Notes: generated by a model not told the origin, from the sequence alone. A stretch of DNA of 64,000 nucleotides from Desulfurivibrio sp044068625 (GCF_044068625.1 NZ_JBIPKH010000002.1:62001-126000); one strand, 5' to 3'; shown: positions 50,354 through 59,410, numbered from the stretch's first letter. Program-made: numbers and translations.

Positions 50354-51511
50354 ATGCCAAAAAAAGTTTTGTTAACCCCGCTGCTGGCCATGGTGATTTT
50401 ACTGACGGTGCTGGGAGGGCTGGCCTTTGGTGGTGATGACCGGTTGGCCGAGACCATCAGCCAGGGCATCACCACCGGCGCCATCAACGCCGAGGCCGAA
50501 AGCGGCTATCTGGGTATTCCCGGGGGACCGCAGATCAACCTGGTCCTGGCTTTCTTCTGGGCCATCTGGGTGGGCTGGATCTTTTCCACGGTGGGGGCCT
50601 TTGGTGGAATCATGGCCGGTATCGGCCATATCTCCATCTATGGTCTGGGTAACTATGCCAGCGGTTTCAGAGAAAGCGCCCCAAACCTGAACAAAACGGT
50701 AACCGACTCGATTCGGGTCTCCAACCAGTTCATGGTGGGCTTCAGTGCTTTGGTTTCAACCTTTAACTATCTCAAGCTGGGGCGGCTGGTCTGGCCGGTC
50801 GGCCTCTTCCTGGCCATCGGCTCCATTGCCGGCAGTTACCTGATCCCCACCCTCACCGCCGGCAAGGTTTCATTCCGTGAATATGTGGGTTACTTTGGTG
50901 TTTTCGTGCTGGTTCTCGGTATCTATATGCTTTACGAGACCACCCCCGCCGGGGCCAAAAGGAAGAAGAAGGCCAAGGAGGCGGCCAACGCTTTCGAGGC
51001 CACCATGAAAAGAAAGCGGGCCGGGGAAAAGGTGGATACCAGCGAGCTTGGCGTCAGGATGAACAAGTGGAGCCTGGGCAAAATATCCTTTAACTTTTAC
51101 GGGGTGGAGTTCTCCTTCAGTCCGCTGCTTCCCATTGTCGGCGGGTTCGTGATCGCCGCCATTGCCGCTTTTCTGGGGGTTGGCGGTGGTTTCATGCTGG
51201 TTCCTTTTCTGACCAGCGTTACCGGCCTGCCCATGTACCTGGCCGCCGGCACTTCGGCCATGGCGGTCGTGATCGGGATGATCACCAGTATCCTGAGCTA
51301 TCTGGCGGCCGGAGCCTTGGTGCACTGGCCCCTGATCGGAACCCAACTGGTGGGAATTTTTGTGGGCTCGATGGTCGGTCCCCGGACCTCCCAGTATATT
51401 CCGGATAAAATCCTGACCCGGATCTTTATCGTTATTGCCTTCTACGTTGGCCTCAACTTCATGGCCCGGGGTTTCCTGGGGAAAGACCTGATCGGTCTTC
51501 TCTTCGGCTAG
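50354..51511 (+). CDS. TauE/SafE-family membrane exporter
   Basis: The 385-residue protein has an N-terminal signal-like helix and about eight further helices. It shows the TauE/SafE repeat signatures: GAFGGIMAGIGHISI in the first half and GGFVIAAIAAFLGVGGGFMLVPFLT with GTSAMAVVIGMITSILSYLAAG in the second. A basic cytoplasmic loop (AKRKKKAKEAANAFEATMKRKR) separates the halves. Family members export sulfite, sulfoacetate or other organosulfonates. It is the first gene after a sigma-54 promoter, and short gaps suggest an operon running to ~59352. Confidence 0.85.
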   Translation: MPKKVLLTPLLAMVILLTVLGGLAFGGDDRLAETISQGITTGAINAEAESGYLGIPGGPQINLVLAFFWAIWVGWIFSTVGAFGGIMAGIGHISIYGLGNYASGFRESAPNLNKTVTDSIRVSNQFMVGFSALVSTFNYLKLGRLVWPVGLFLAIGSIAGSYLIPTLTAGKVSFREYVGYFGVFVLVLGIYMLYETTPAGAKRKKKAKEAANAFEATMKRKRAGEKVDTSELGVRMNKWSLGKISFNFYGVEFSFSPLLPIVGGFVIAAIAAFLGVGGGFMLVPFLTSVTGLPMYLAAGTSAMAVVIGMITSILSYLAAGALVHWPLIGTQLVGIFVGSMVGPRTSQYIPDKILTRIFIVIAFYVGLNFMARGFLGKDLIGLLFG

Positions 51512-51545
51512 AGGCAGGCTGATTCGTCCACGGGACAACATCTAT

Positions 51546-51585
51546 CCTGAACGTTCGGCAGTGATCGTGCCGCCGAACGTTCAGG
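51546..51585. other. Perfect 14-bp inverted repeat between tauE-like and PhnD-like genes
   Basis: CCTGAACGTTCGGC (51546-51559) and its exact inverse (51572-51585) flank a 12-base loop. There is no T tract, so it may modulate readthrough or protect the upstream mRNA segment instead of terminating fully. Confidence 0.6.
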
Positions 51586-51604
51586 TCTGGTAATTAACTG
51601 ATTA

Positions 51605-52540
51605 ATGGGGATAACCGTGGCCGTTCGCCGGATCCTGTCACTGATATGCCTTGTCCTGCTGCTGGCTTTACCCGGTTGCGAGGATCGCCCCGCGCCTTTG
51701 AAGGTGGATCTCAGCGTGCGGGAGGAGATCAGCCCGGAAGCGCGACAACCGGTGATCACTTATGCCTATCTACCCCAGTATTCGCACACGGCATCATTTG
51801 AGCGGCATCAGGCGCTGACAAAGTATCTGGCCGCCACCACCGGCCTGAATGTCCGGCAGGTTTTTCCGGAAAATTTTCAAGAACATATGCAGATGCTCGC
51901 CCAGGGCAAGATCGATATCTCCTACGCCAACCCCTTTGTGCACGCCCTGGCCGTCGAGCGTCACGGGGCCGGAGTGTTTGCCAAGATCATCGAATTGACC
52001 GGGGAGGCCACCTTCGGCGGGCTGATCATCAGCCGGCGGGATAATACCGAAATCGCCAGCCTGGAAGATTGCCGGGGCAAGCGCTGGATTGCGGTGGATC
52101 AGTTTTCCGCCGGCGGCTACCTGTTCGGGTTGGTGCACTTCATCGATCACGGCCTCACCCCTGGAGATTTCGCCGAAATCGCCTTCGCTCCGGGGCCAGG
52201 CGGCAAACAGGAGAGCGTGATCCTGGGGGTCTATTTCGGCCACTACGACGTGGGCACGGTACGTGAGGGGGCTTTGGAGCTGCTGGCGGACAAGATCGAT
52301 CTTGCCCAGATCAGGGTGCTGGCCCGCACCCCGCGTTATCCCGGCTGGAGTTATGCCGCCCGCCCGGGGTTGGCGGAAGAGGTGGTGGAGCAGATCAAGC
52401 AGGCCATGCTGGCCCTGGATCGCGGGAACCCCGACCATCGGCTGATCCTGGAACAGGCGGCCATGGACAGGATAGTCTCCGCCTCCCCCGAGGATTTTCA
52501 ACCGGTGCGCGACCTGGTGCACCGGACCGGACTCCAGTGA
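51605..52540 (+). CDS. PhnD-like periplasmic-binding lipoprotein
   Basis: The 311-residue protein carries a lipobox (LALPGC, Cys near residue 25) and a PhnD-type periplasmic fold: ITYAYLPQYSHTASFERHQALTKYLAATTG, LAQGKIDISYANPFVHALA, and VDQFSAGGYLFGLVHFI. No ABC permease follows. The next gene, 16 bp on, is a histidine kinase with a periplasmic loop, so it probably reports a ligand to that kinase, as PhnD-like proteins do in other sensory systems. The ATG at 51605 and a GTG at 51617 are both possible starts. Confidence 0.83.
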   Translation: MGITVAVRRILSLICLVLLLALPGCEDRPAPLKVDLSVREEISPEARQPVITYAYLPQYSHTASFERHQALTKYLAATTGLNVRQVFPENFQEHMQMLAQGKIDISYANPFVHALAVERHGAGVFAKIIELTGEATFGGLIISRRDNTEIASLEDCRGKRWIAVDQFSAGGYLFGLVHFIDHGLTPGDFAEIAFAPGPGGKQESVILGVYFGHYDVGTVREGALELLADKIDLAQIRVLARTPRYPGWSYAARPGLAEEVVEQIKQAMLALDRGNPDHRLILEQAAMDRIVSASPEDFQPVRDLVHRTGLQ

Positions 52541-52556
52541 GGTTGATGGCTAATTG

Positions 52557-54647
52557 ATGCGGATCATATGGCGTTTTCTCACCCATCTCTCCTTCCAGGC
52601 TAAAATCAGCCTGGGGCTGGCCCTGATCATTATCTGTTTCGGGCTGTTGCTGGGCGCCATGAGTTATGCCATCAGTTCCCGTACCGTTCTGGATGAAACC
52701 ATCAAACGGGGCCAGATTCTGGCGATCAATCTTTCCGCCCGGTCGACGGAATCGATTCTGGCGATGAACTTTTTGCGCCTCACGGTGCTGGCCACCGAGA
52801 TCACCCAGCTCGGCGAAGAGGCGGATATCTCCTATGCTTTTTTTCTGGACCGGGATGGCCAGGTCCTGGCCCACAGTTTCCGGGCGGGATTCCCGGTGGC
52901 CCTGCTCAAGGTCAACCCGGTGGCGGATGATCAACCCTACGCGGTCCGGTTTCTCGATACCGGCGATGAGCGGCTCTATGATTTTGCCGCCCCGGTTATG
53001 CTGGGGGAAACCCGCCTGGGCACAGTGCGGGTAGCGCTCTCCTACAGCTCGGTAAAGGCCTCCCTGGATCGGCTGATGAAGATCAGCGTCACCATGACCC
53101 TGGGGGCAACTTTGCTGGCCCTGATCGGCGGCGGTCTGTTTGCCCGCACCGTGACCAAGCGAATTAATGCCCTGCGAACCTCGGTGGGCAACGTGGTCAA
53201 GGGCGACCTGGATGTGCGGGTCAGCAGTTCCCTGGACCGCAACTGCTGGGAGATCATGGATTGCCGCCAGGAGAACTGCCCGGCTTACGGCGACCGGCAA
53301 CGGCGCTGTTGGTACGTGGCCGGCACCCTCTGTCCAGGCTGTGGAACCGGCGAATTTCCCGACAAGGTCGTCAACTGCCTGAATTGTCTGGTGTATCGGC
53401 GTAACGTTGGGGATGAGATCCAAAGTCTGGCCGAGTCGTTCGACTACATGGCCTGGAGCCTGAAGAACCATATCGACGAACTTTCCCGCTCTGAAAAAAG
53501 ATTGAGCAGGCAGAAGCAACTGTTGAAAACCATCCTCGATGTCACCCCCGATCTGGTCGCCCTCCAGGATGAGAAGCTGGTCTATCTGGCGGTCAACAAG
53601 GCTTTTTGCCGTCACCTGGGCCGGGAGGAGGATGAGATCGTGGGTCTTACCGACTTTGATATTCTGGGCCCGGAACAGGCCGACCGCAATTTCCATGAGG
53701 ACCGTCAGATTCTCCTGACCAAAACCCCCCTCTCCAAGGAGATCATGACCAGGGGGGGGGAAGGCAAGAAGTGGCACCACGTGGTCAAGGTGCCGGTGAT
53801 CGAGAATCAGCGAATCATCGGCCTGCTCTCCACCGCCCGGGATATCACCGTGGTTAAGCAGTACCAGGAAAAGCTGATCCATTCGCAGAAGATGGAGGAT
53901 CTGGGCCGGCTGGCCGGCGGGGTGGCCCATGAGATCAACACCCCGCTGAGTATTATTCTGGGCTATGCCCAACTGCTGCTCAAGGATATTCCGCCCGATG
54001 AGCCGGTGGCCCAGGATGTGGCGATCATTGAAAAACAGACCCAGGCCTGTCGGAAAATTGTTGCCGATCTGCTCAGTTTTTCCCGGGGGACCGATCAGGC
54101 CCGGGAAAAGCTGGATATCAACCGCTCCATCCGGGAGGTGGTGGATCTGGTGGAGCAGATTTTCCGCCAGAACCGGATTGTTATCCTGGCCAACCTGGAT
54201 GAACAGATTCCCCCCATCTTCGGGGACCGGGAGCGGCTGCGCCAGGTCTGGATGAATCTGCTCAACAACGCGGCCGACGCCATCGGCACCGACGGCTGTA
54301 TCGCGGTGAAGACCAAGCTCTGCCCCCATCGCCGCCGGCTGGTGGTTTCGGTGGCGGATACCGGGACCGGCGTTGCCGAGGAAGATCTCGATAAAATTTT
54401 CGAACCTTTTTTTACCACCAAGGCGGTGGATAAGGGTACCGGGCTGGGACTTTCGGTGACCTTCGGGATCATCAAGGATCATGGGGGCCGGATCACCGTA
54501 CTCAGCCCAGTTCCCAGTGAATACCTGGATTTTACCGGAGATTGTGAGCATGAACCCGGGCCGGGCACAGTATTTTTTGTGGAGTTGCCCCTGGAGGGTG
54601 AAACCCTGCCCGATGATGAATGTATCGAAATTCCCAAGAAAGGGTAA
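52557..54647 (+). CDS. Sensor histidine kinase with Cys/Trp-rich (two-CW-like) insert
   Basis: The 696-residue kinase has a first membrane helix (~17-40), a periplasmic sensor domain to ~175, a second helix (~180-200) and HAMP. Between HAMP and PAS, residues ~229-282 hold an unusual Cys-rich segment (CWEIMDC, CPAY, CWYVAGTLCPGCG, CLNCLVYRR), like the two-CW motif and likely binding metal or Fe-S. PAS (~320-430), HisKA (LAGGVAHEINTPLS, His near 459) and HATPase (NLLNNAADAIG, DTGTGV, GTGLGLSVTFG) follow. It is flanked by the PhnD-like gene and a receiver gene. Its output half closely resembles the kinase at 62217. Confidence 0.9.
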   Translation: MRIIWRFLTHLSFQAKISLGLALIIICFGLLLGAMSYAISSRTVLDETIKRGQILAINLSARSTESILAMNFLRLTVLATEITQLGEEADISYAFFLDRDGQVLAHSFRAGFPVALLKVNPVADDQPYAVRFLDTGDERLYDFAAPVMLGETRLGTVRVALSYSSVKASLDRLMKISVTMTLGATLLALIGGGLFARTVTKRINALRTSVGNVVKGDLDVRVSSSLDRNCWEIMDCRQENCPAYGDRQRRCWYVAGTLCPGCGTGEFPDKVVNCLNCLVYRRNVGDEIQSLAESFDYMAWSLKNHIDELSRSEKRLSRQKQLLKTILDVTPDLVALQDEKLVYLAVNKAFCRHLGREEDEIVGLTDFDILGPEQADRNFHEDRQILLTKTPLSKEIMTRGGEGKKWHHVVKVPVIENQRIIGLLSTARDITVVKQYQEKLIHSQKMEDLGRLAGGVAHEINTPLSIILGYAQLLLKDIPPDEPVAQDVAIIEKQTQACRKIVADLLSFSRGTDQAREKLDINRSIREVVDLVEQIFRQNRIVILANLDEQIPPIFGDRERLRQVWMNLLNNAADAIGTDGCIAVKTKLCPHRRRLVVSVADTGTGVAEEDLDKIFEPFFTTKAVDKGTGLGLSVTFGIIKDHGGRITVLSPVPSEYLDFTGDCEHEPGPGTVFFVELPLEGETLPDDECIEIPKKG

Positions 54648-54697
54648 CGTGCCTTGGTCCCGGGCTTCGGGATTCCGGGGCGGCGCAAGGAGGCAAG

Positions 54698-55069
54698 ATG
54701 GCGGAAATTCTGGTTCTGGACGATGTCCCGGACGTGGGCGTGATGATTCGGCGGATCCTGAGCCGCAAAGGACATCAGGTGCATGTCTACAGCGACGAGG
54801 AGCCGGCCCTGGCCCACGTGCGGGCAACTCCTCCCCAGTTGGCCATTCTGGATATCAAGCTCAAGAAGATGAGCGGAGTGGAGGTGCTGGAGGAGATCAA
54901 GAAGATCAATCCCGGAGTCCGGGTGATGATGCTCACCGGTTATCCCACCCTGGAAACCGCCAAACTCTCCCTTGAGCTCGGGGCCGATGAATACTGCATC
55001 AAGCCCATCGATATCGACGAGCTGGAGGAGAAGACCGGCCAGATCCTGGCCAAGGATGGTCAAGCGTGA
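54698..55069 (+). CDS. Stand-alone response-regulator receiver
   Basis: The 123-residue protein is a single receiver: ILVLDDVPDV acidic pocket, Asp52 acceptor in LAILDIKLKKMSG, the Thr in MLTGYPT and Lys in CIKPIDIDEL. It has no output domain, so it should relay phosphate or act by binding. AAGGAGG before ATG 54698 sets the start. It lies between the kinase and a PEP-synthase-like gene. Confidence 0.92.
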   Translation: MAEILVLDDVPDVGVMIRRILSRKGHQVHVYSDEEPALAHVRATPPQLAILDIKLKKMSGVEVLEEIKKINPGVRVMMLTGYPTLETAKLSLELGADEYCIKPIDIDELEEKTGQILAKDGQA

Positions 55070-55078
55070 CGGTGACCA

Positions 55079-57634
55079 ATGACCGATAGGGCCAGTTCCG
55101 CCACATTTTGGGCTAGAATCAACTCTTGGGCCCAACGGACATTTACCCCGGACAAGGTGGTGCGGCGGCGGTTTGAACTGTTTCAGCGCCTGCTGCGGGC
55201 GGATCGCAGCTGCCTGAAGCTGATCACCATGCTGGAGGAGATGGAGCAGCGCCCGATTCCCGCCGACTGGTCGCGGGTCACGCTGCTGGTGGAGGCCCTG
55301 GCCACCGCCCTGGCCCGACTGGTTGACTGCCTGCAAAAGATGCGGCCCGAGGTATATGACCAGCTGACCGGCAGCCATGCCCGGATCCTGGCGCAACTCC
55401 GCCACCTGTTGCCGTCTCCGGAGGGGGACGCGGCTCCTCCCTTTACCCTGTTGTTGGAAGAGGCCTGGGCTCATCCCGAGCTGTTGGGGGGCAAGGCCGC
55501 CACCCTGGCCCGGATTGCTCATGAAACCCGAATCCCCGTCCAGCCGGGCCTGGTGGTGACCACCAGTGCTTTCCACGCCTTCCTGGAAGAGAACGGCTTG
55601 CGGCCGGCCATTGCCCGTCAATTACGGAGCCTCAGCCTGGGGCGGCCCCAACACCTCACCAGGGTGGCCGCCGTTTTGCGGGAGATGATCATGGCCGGTC
55701 GGGTGCCGGAGCAGATCAGGGTGGCCATCGGCGAGGCCATCGACCGGATAACCAGGCAGAGCCCGGTGGCGACCTGGGCGGTACGCAGCAGCGCCATGGC
55801 CGAGGATGGTGAGATCTCCTTTGCCGGTCAATATGCCAGCGTTCTCAAGGTCGCGCCGCGGGATATCTTCACCGCTTACAAAACCGTGCTGGCCAGCAAA
55901 TACTCTCCCCGGGCCTTGACCTACCGGCTGCACAGCGGCCTGGAGGATGGGCAGACCGCCATGGCGGTGCTGCTTCTGCCCATGCTCGACCCCAGGGTCA
56001 GCGGGGTGATGTATACCCTGGACCCCCTGGATCTCTGCCGGGGGGCTTGCCTGGTGATCACCGCCGTACCCGGCCTGGGGAGCCGGCTGGTGGACGGCAG
56101 CACCGTGCCGGATATCCTGCTGGTTTCCCGACAGGACCCCCAACAGTTCCTGGCCCGGCAGCCGGCTCCGGGGAGCAATGGTGGCGGGAACACGGCTGCC
56201 CGGGGGGCGGAGAGCGACAGGCTTTGCCTGGCCGATGATTCCGCCACCACCCTGGCCAAGTGGGGTTTGGAGCTGGAGGCCCTGCTCGGCACGCCCCAGG
56301 ATGTGGAGTGGGCCCAGGACCAGGCCGGCGGGCTGATTGTTCTCCAGTCCCGGGCCATCGGCGGGAGCCGGTCGGCGGCGGGACAAACTTTGCCCGGGGA
56401 GGAGCATCCGGCCACGCCGCCGCCGGCCAAGCATATCGGTGTCCTGCTGGAGGTGGGCACCCCGGCCAGCGTGGGGATTGCCGCCGGTCCCGTCTATCGG
56501 ATCAGCGGCGAGGCGGAGTTGGATCAGGTTCCCGTCGGCGCGGTGCTGGTGACTCCCGGTATTCCCCCCGCCCTGGTGCAACTGGCCCAAAAGGTCCAGG
56601 CCGTGCTGGCCGAGCACGGCAGCAAAGCCAGCCATTTTGCTTCGGTGGCAAGGGAGTTCGGGTTGCCGGTGGTGGTGGGCCTGGGGGGACTGGTCAATAC
56701 TCTCACGCCGGGCCGGACGGTCACCGTGGATGCCTATCGGGGCGTGGTTTACGAGGGGGAGGTGGAGGAGTTGCTGCGCTGGCAGGAGCGGCAACAGACC
56801 AGACCCCCCAGCCCCTTCCAGCGCCGCCTGGCGCCCATAATGGAATTGATTAGCCCCCTTAATTTGACCGATCCCCAGGGGGCGGATTTCGTCCCGGCTA
56901 ACTGCCGGAGCTTCCATGATCTGGTTCGTTTTGTCCATGAAATGGGAACCCGGGAGATGTTTGCCCTGGCGGAGGAGGGGGGAAACCGGTGGCGCCGGGC
57001 CAAAACTCTGGAGACCGATATTCCCATCGTGATGCAGGTTCTGGATCTGGGTGATGGCCTGGCCGCCGCCGCTAAGGCCGCCCGGAGTGTAACCCCCGAG
57101 CAACTGCAAAGCGCCCCCATGCGGGCGGTGTGGGCCGGGCTGACCGATGGGGAGATCAATTGGGCCAAGGGGCTGCTCCATCTGGATTGGGAGCGTTTCG
57201 ATCAGCTCAGTGGCGGCATTTTCAGCCTTAAATCTTCCCAGCTGGCCAGTTACGCCCTGGTGGCCAGAAATTATGCCCACCTCCTGCTGCGGTTCGGCTA
57301 CCATTTAGCCGTGGTTGACGCCCTCTCCGGCCGGCGGCCCGAGGAAAATCATATTCAGTTTCGCTTCAAGGGTGGGGGAGGCAGTCCGGAAAAAAAAGGC
57401 TGGCGGCTGGCCATGATCGCCAGGGTGCTGCTCCATTTTGGTTTTCAGGTGCAGGTGCGGGGTGATATGCTGGAAGCCAAATGCATGCGCCGGGACCAGC
57501 AGGCCACCCAGCTCCGCCTGCGGATTCTGGGCTACCTCCTGGGGCGGACCCCCCTGCTGGACATGGCTTTGCAAAACCAGGATGACGCCCTTCGGATGGC
57601 CGACCAACTGGTAAAAAAATGGACCACTCCATGA
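55079..57634 (+). CDS. PEP-synthase-like protein lacking the PEP-binding barrel
   Basis: The 851-residue protein begins with ~125 unassigned residues. A pyruvate-phosphate-dikinase-type ATP-grasp follows (~135-440: LLGGKAATLARIAHETRIPVQPGLVVT, WAVRSSAMAEDGEISFAGQYAS, GLIVLQSRAI). A swivelling phosphohistidine domain (~455-565) has the catalytic His near 518 in GSKASHFASVAREFGLPVVVG. The C-terminal ~280 residues lack the PEP/pyruvate TIM barrel and instead carry HIQFRFKGGGGSPEKKGWRL, a segment seen in PEP-binding-like signalling proteins. A phosphotransfer role is inferred. It starts 9 bp after the receiver gene and overlaps the phosphatase gene. Confidence 0.82.
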   Translation: MTDRASSATFWARINSWAQRTFTPDKVVRRRFELFQRLLRADRSCLKLITMLEEMEQRPIPADWSRVTLLVEALATALARLVDCLQKMRPEVYDQLTGSHARILAQLRHLLPSPEGDAAPPFTLLLEEAWAHPELLGGKAATLARIAHETRIPVQPGLVVTTSAFHAFLEENGLRPAIARQLRSLSLGRPQHLTRVAAVLREMIMAGRVPEQIRVAIGEAIDRITRQSPVATWAVRSSAMAEDGEISFAGQYASVLKVAPRDIFTAYKTVLASKYSPRALTYRLHSGLEDGQTAMAVLLLPMLDPRVSGVMYTLDPLDLCRGACLVITAVPGLGSRLVDGSTVPDILLVSRQDPQQFLARQPAPGSNGGGNTAARGAESDRLCLADDSATTLAKWGLELEALLGTPQDVEWAQDQAGGLIVLQSRAIGGSRSAAGQTLPGEEHPATPPPAKHIGVLLEVGTPASVGIAAGPVYRISGEAELDQVPVGAVLVTPGIPPALVQLAQKVQAVLAEHGSKASHFASVAREFGLPVVVGLGGLVNTLTPGRTVTVDAYRGVVYEGEVEELLRWQERQQTRPPSPFQRRLAPIMELISPLNLTDPQGADFVPANCRSFHDLVRFVHEMGTREMFALAEEGGNRWRRAKTLETDIPIVMQVLDLGDGLAAAAKAARSVTPEQLQSAPMRAVWAGLTDGEINWAKGLLHLDWERFDQLSGGIFSLKSSQLASYALVARNYAHLLLRFGYHLAVVDALSGRRPEENHIQFRFKGGGGSPEKKGWRLAMIARVLLHFGFQVQVRGDMLEAKCMRRDQQATQLRLRILGYLLGRTPLLDMALQNQDDALRMADQLVKKWTTP

Positions 57635-58692
57635 GCGGTAACCCTTATCCCATTTACTGGATCACCGACCATCTGGCCACCGGGCCGGCGCCCATGTCCT
57701 ACGATCACCTGGATGGTTTAAAGGCGGGGGGAATCGACGCCATCATGAACCTTTGCGCCGAATATTGCGACCTGCACGATATCCAGGCCGGCCAGGGGTT
57801 CGAGGTCTATTACCTGCCCATCGAGGATGAGGAGACCCCCCAGTTGCAGGCCCTGGAGGAGGCCCTGGACTGGCTGGACGAGGCTATCTACCTGGGCAAA
57901 AGGGTTTATGTACACTGTCGTTACGGCATTGGCCGTACCGGCACGGTGATCTCCGCCTATCTGTTGCGGCGGGGGTTGGGCAGCAAGTTGGTAAAGCAAA
58001 AAATAAAGAAGATGCGCTCACGACCGGCCAATTTCTACCAGTGGTGGCTGGTGCGCAAGATCGGCAAGAAAGAGGGGCGGTTGACCATCCGGGAGCCGGC
58101 CCTGGAGTGGAAGAGCCTGGTGGACCTGGCCCCCTTCTTCGCCGATCATGAAGCGCTGTTGAGCCGGATTGATATCTTCCTTGACCGCCAGGGGGTAACG
58201 GAGCGCTGCGGCACCGAACATGCCGCTTGTTGCAGCAGCTACGTGGAGGTTTCCCTGATCGAGGCCGCCTATCTGACCCACCACCTCAACCGTAAGCTGC
58301 ACCGTGAAGAACGTCGGGCGGCCATCACCCGCTGCGGCGAGATTTATCGCCGCGGGCGTGAGCTGGGCGGCGGCTCGGCCAACCAGGCCGCCGGGTTTGC
58401 CCGGCTCTACGCCGATAGGCCGCCCCTTTGTCCCCTGAGCCAGGCCGGCCGTTGCCTGGTGGCCCCATCCCGCCCCCTGACCTGCCGCTTTTTTGATCTG
58501 GCCGACGGGGAAGAGGGGCAGAGCTTGGAGGCGGCCTGTCGCCTGCGGGCCGCCGAGCTCTCCGCCGGATTGTTCCTGGCTCTGGTCGGTGAATTATCCA
58601 GCCGTGAGCCGGTGACCTTTCCGCTGCTGGATGTAGTCTCCGGTAAATTTGTCCAAACTTTTTTTTACCTGCTCTCCCGCCCGGCGGATTAA
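57619..58692 (+). CDS. Dual-specificity phosphatase domain fused to YkgJ-like Cys cluster domain
   Basis: The 357-residue fusion has an N-terminal dual-specificity phosphatase (~10-140) with the P-loop VHCRYGIGRTGTVIS, catalytic Cys near residue 99. The C-terminal part (~190-320) follows the YkgJ pattern RCGTEHAACCSSYVEVSLIE and CPLSQAGRCLVAPSRPLTCRFFD, a set of conserved Cys thought to bind zinc or iron. The gene overlaps the preceding PEP-synthase-like gene by 16 bp. It could dephosphorylate that protein or its target; this is inferred from position. Confidence 0.83.
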   Translation: MDHSMSGNPYPIYWITDHLATGPAPMSYDHLDGLKAGGIDAIMNLCAEYCDLHDIQAGQGFEVYYLPIEDEETPQLQALEEALDWLDEAIYLGKRVYVHCRYGIGRTGTVISAYLLRRGLGSKLVKQKIKKMRSRPANFYQWWLVRKIGKKEGRLTIREPALEWKSLVDLAPFFADHEALLSRIDIFLDRQGVTERCGTEHAACCSSYVEVSLIEAAYLTHHLNRKLHREERRAAITRCGEIYRRGRELGGGSANQAAGFARLYADRPPLCPLSQAGRCLVAPSRPLTCRFFDLADGEEGQSLEAACRLRAAELSAGLFLALVGELSSREPVTFPLLDVVSGKFVQTFFYLLSRPAD

Positions 58693-58728
58693 ACCGTGAA
58701 CAGCCAGCAAAGGGGATAGGTCGGACCC

Positions 58729-59352
58729 ATGAATCTTTTCAGGCAGCTCTACGCTTACCTCGACGCTCTGCTGATCGCCCCGTTCCGGTTTTTTGAAACC
58801 CCCATCGTGGGCTTCTACTTCGGCACCTTTATTCTCTGCGTGTGGTGCATCCTGCTCGGTGAACTCACCTTCCGGCTGGCGGCCCTGGCCAATCGTTCCC
58901 ACATGAACCGGATCAGGGCGGAAGCGGTGAAGATGCACAATCTTTCAATCAGGGCGATAGCGCTCAAGGACAAGGAGAACTATCGCACCTGTAACAAGCA
59001 GGCCAATGAGGCCTTTGGTAAATACTTTTTCAATATGATCACCCATGGCGCGGCCTATCTCTGGCCGGTGCCCTTTGCCCTGGCCTGGATGTCGCTCAGG
59101 TTTTCCCAGGTGGAGTTTGAGCTGCTTTTCCCCCTGCCGATTGTGGGTGATACCCTGGGTTTTGCCGCCGTGCCGGTCAACATCTATATCTTGAGCCGGG
59201 TTATCTGGGGCCGGCTCAAGCCCCATATCTATTTCTTCAATCGGGATCCCCGGATCGGCCTGGAGCAGGGAGAGGAGGAGATGATCCCCTGGGAGAGCCT
59301 TGGCAAAGCGGCCGCTCCACCCGAGAAAAGCCCGCCCGCCGATCATTCTTGA
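58729..59352 (+). CDS. Three-TM membrane protein of unknown function
   Basis: The 207-residue protein has a first helix (~27-50), a basic amphipathic helical hairpin (NRSHMNRIRAEAVKMHNLSI to CNKQANEAFGKYFF), then two helices around 105-125 and 135-160, with a Pro-rich charged tail. The order TM, cytoplasmic coiled hairpin, TM, TM resembles DUF106/EMC3-type Oxa1-superfamily proteins, but the sequence match is too weak to assert. It is the last gene before the second sigma-54 promoter. Confidence 0.6.
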   Translation: MNLFRQLYAYLDALLIAPFRFFETPIVGFYFGTFILCVWCILLGELTFRLAALANRSHMNRIRAEAVKMHNLSIRAIALKDKENYRTCNKQANEAFGKYFFNMITHGAAYLWPVPFALAWMSLRFSQVEFELLFPLPIVGDTLGFAAVPVNIYILSRVIWGRLKPHIYFFNRDPRIGLEQGEEEMIPWESLGKAAAPPEKSPPADHS

Positions 59353-59381
59353 GGCTGGGCTGCCGGTTACGCCCACTTTTG

Positions 59382-59410
59382 GTTGCAGTGCAACAAAAAA
59401 GTTGCGGCCA
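59382..59410 (+). promoter_or_regulatory. Putative enhancer (UAS) for the sigma-54 activator, molybdoenzyme promoter
   Basis: Site 1 is the perfect palindrome GTTGCAGTGCAAC (59382-59394). Site 2, GTTGCGGCC, begins 19 bp later at 59401, the same offset as at 50079/50098. It lies 138 bp before the -24 GG. A TGGGGCCCCA palindrome (59424-59433 region) lies between it and the promoter. Confidence 0.62.
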
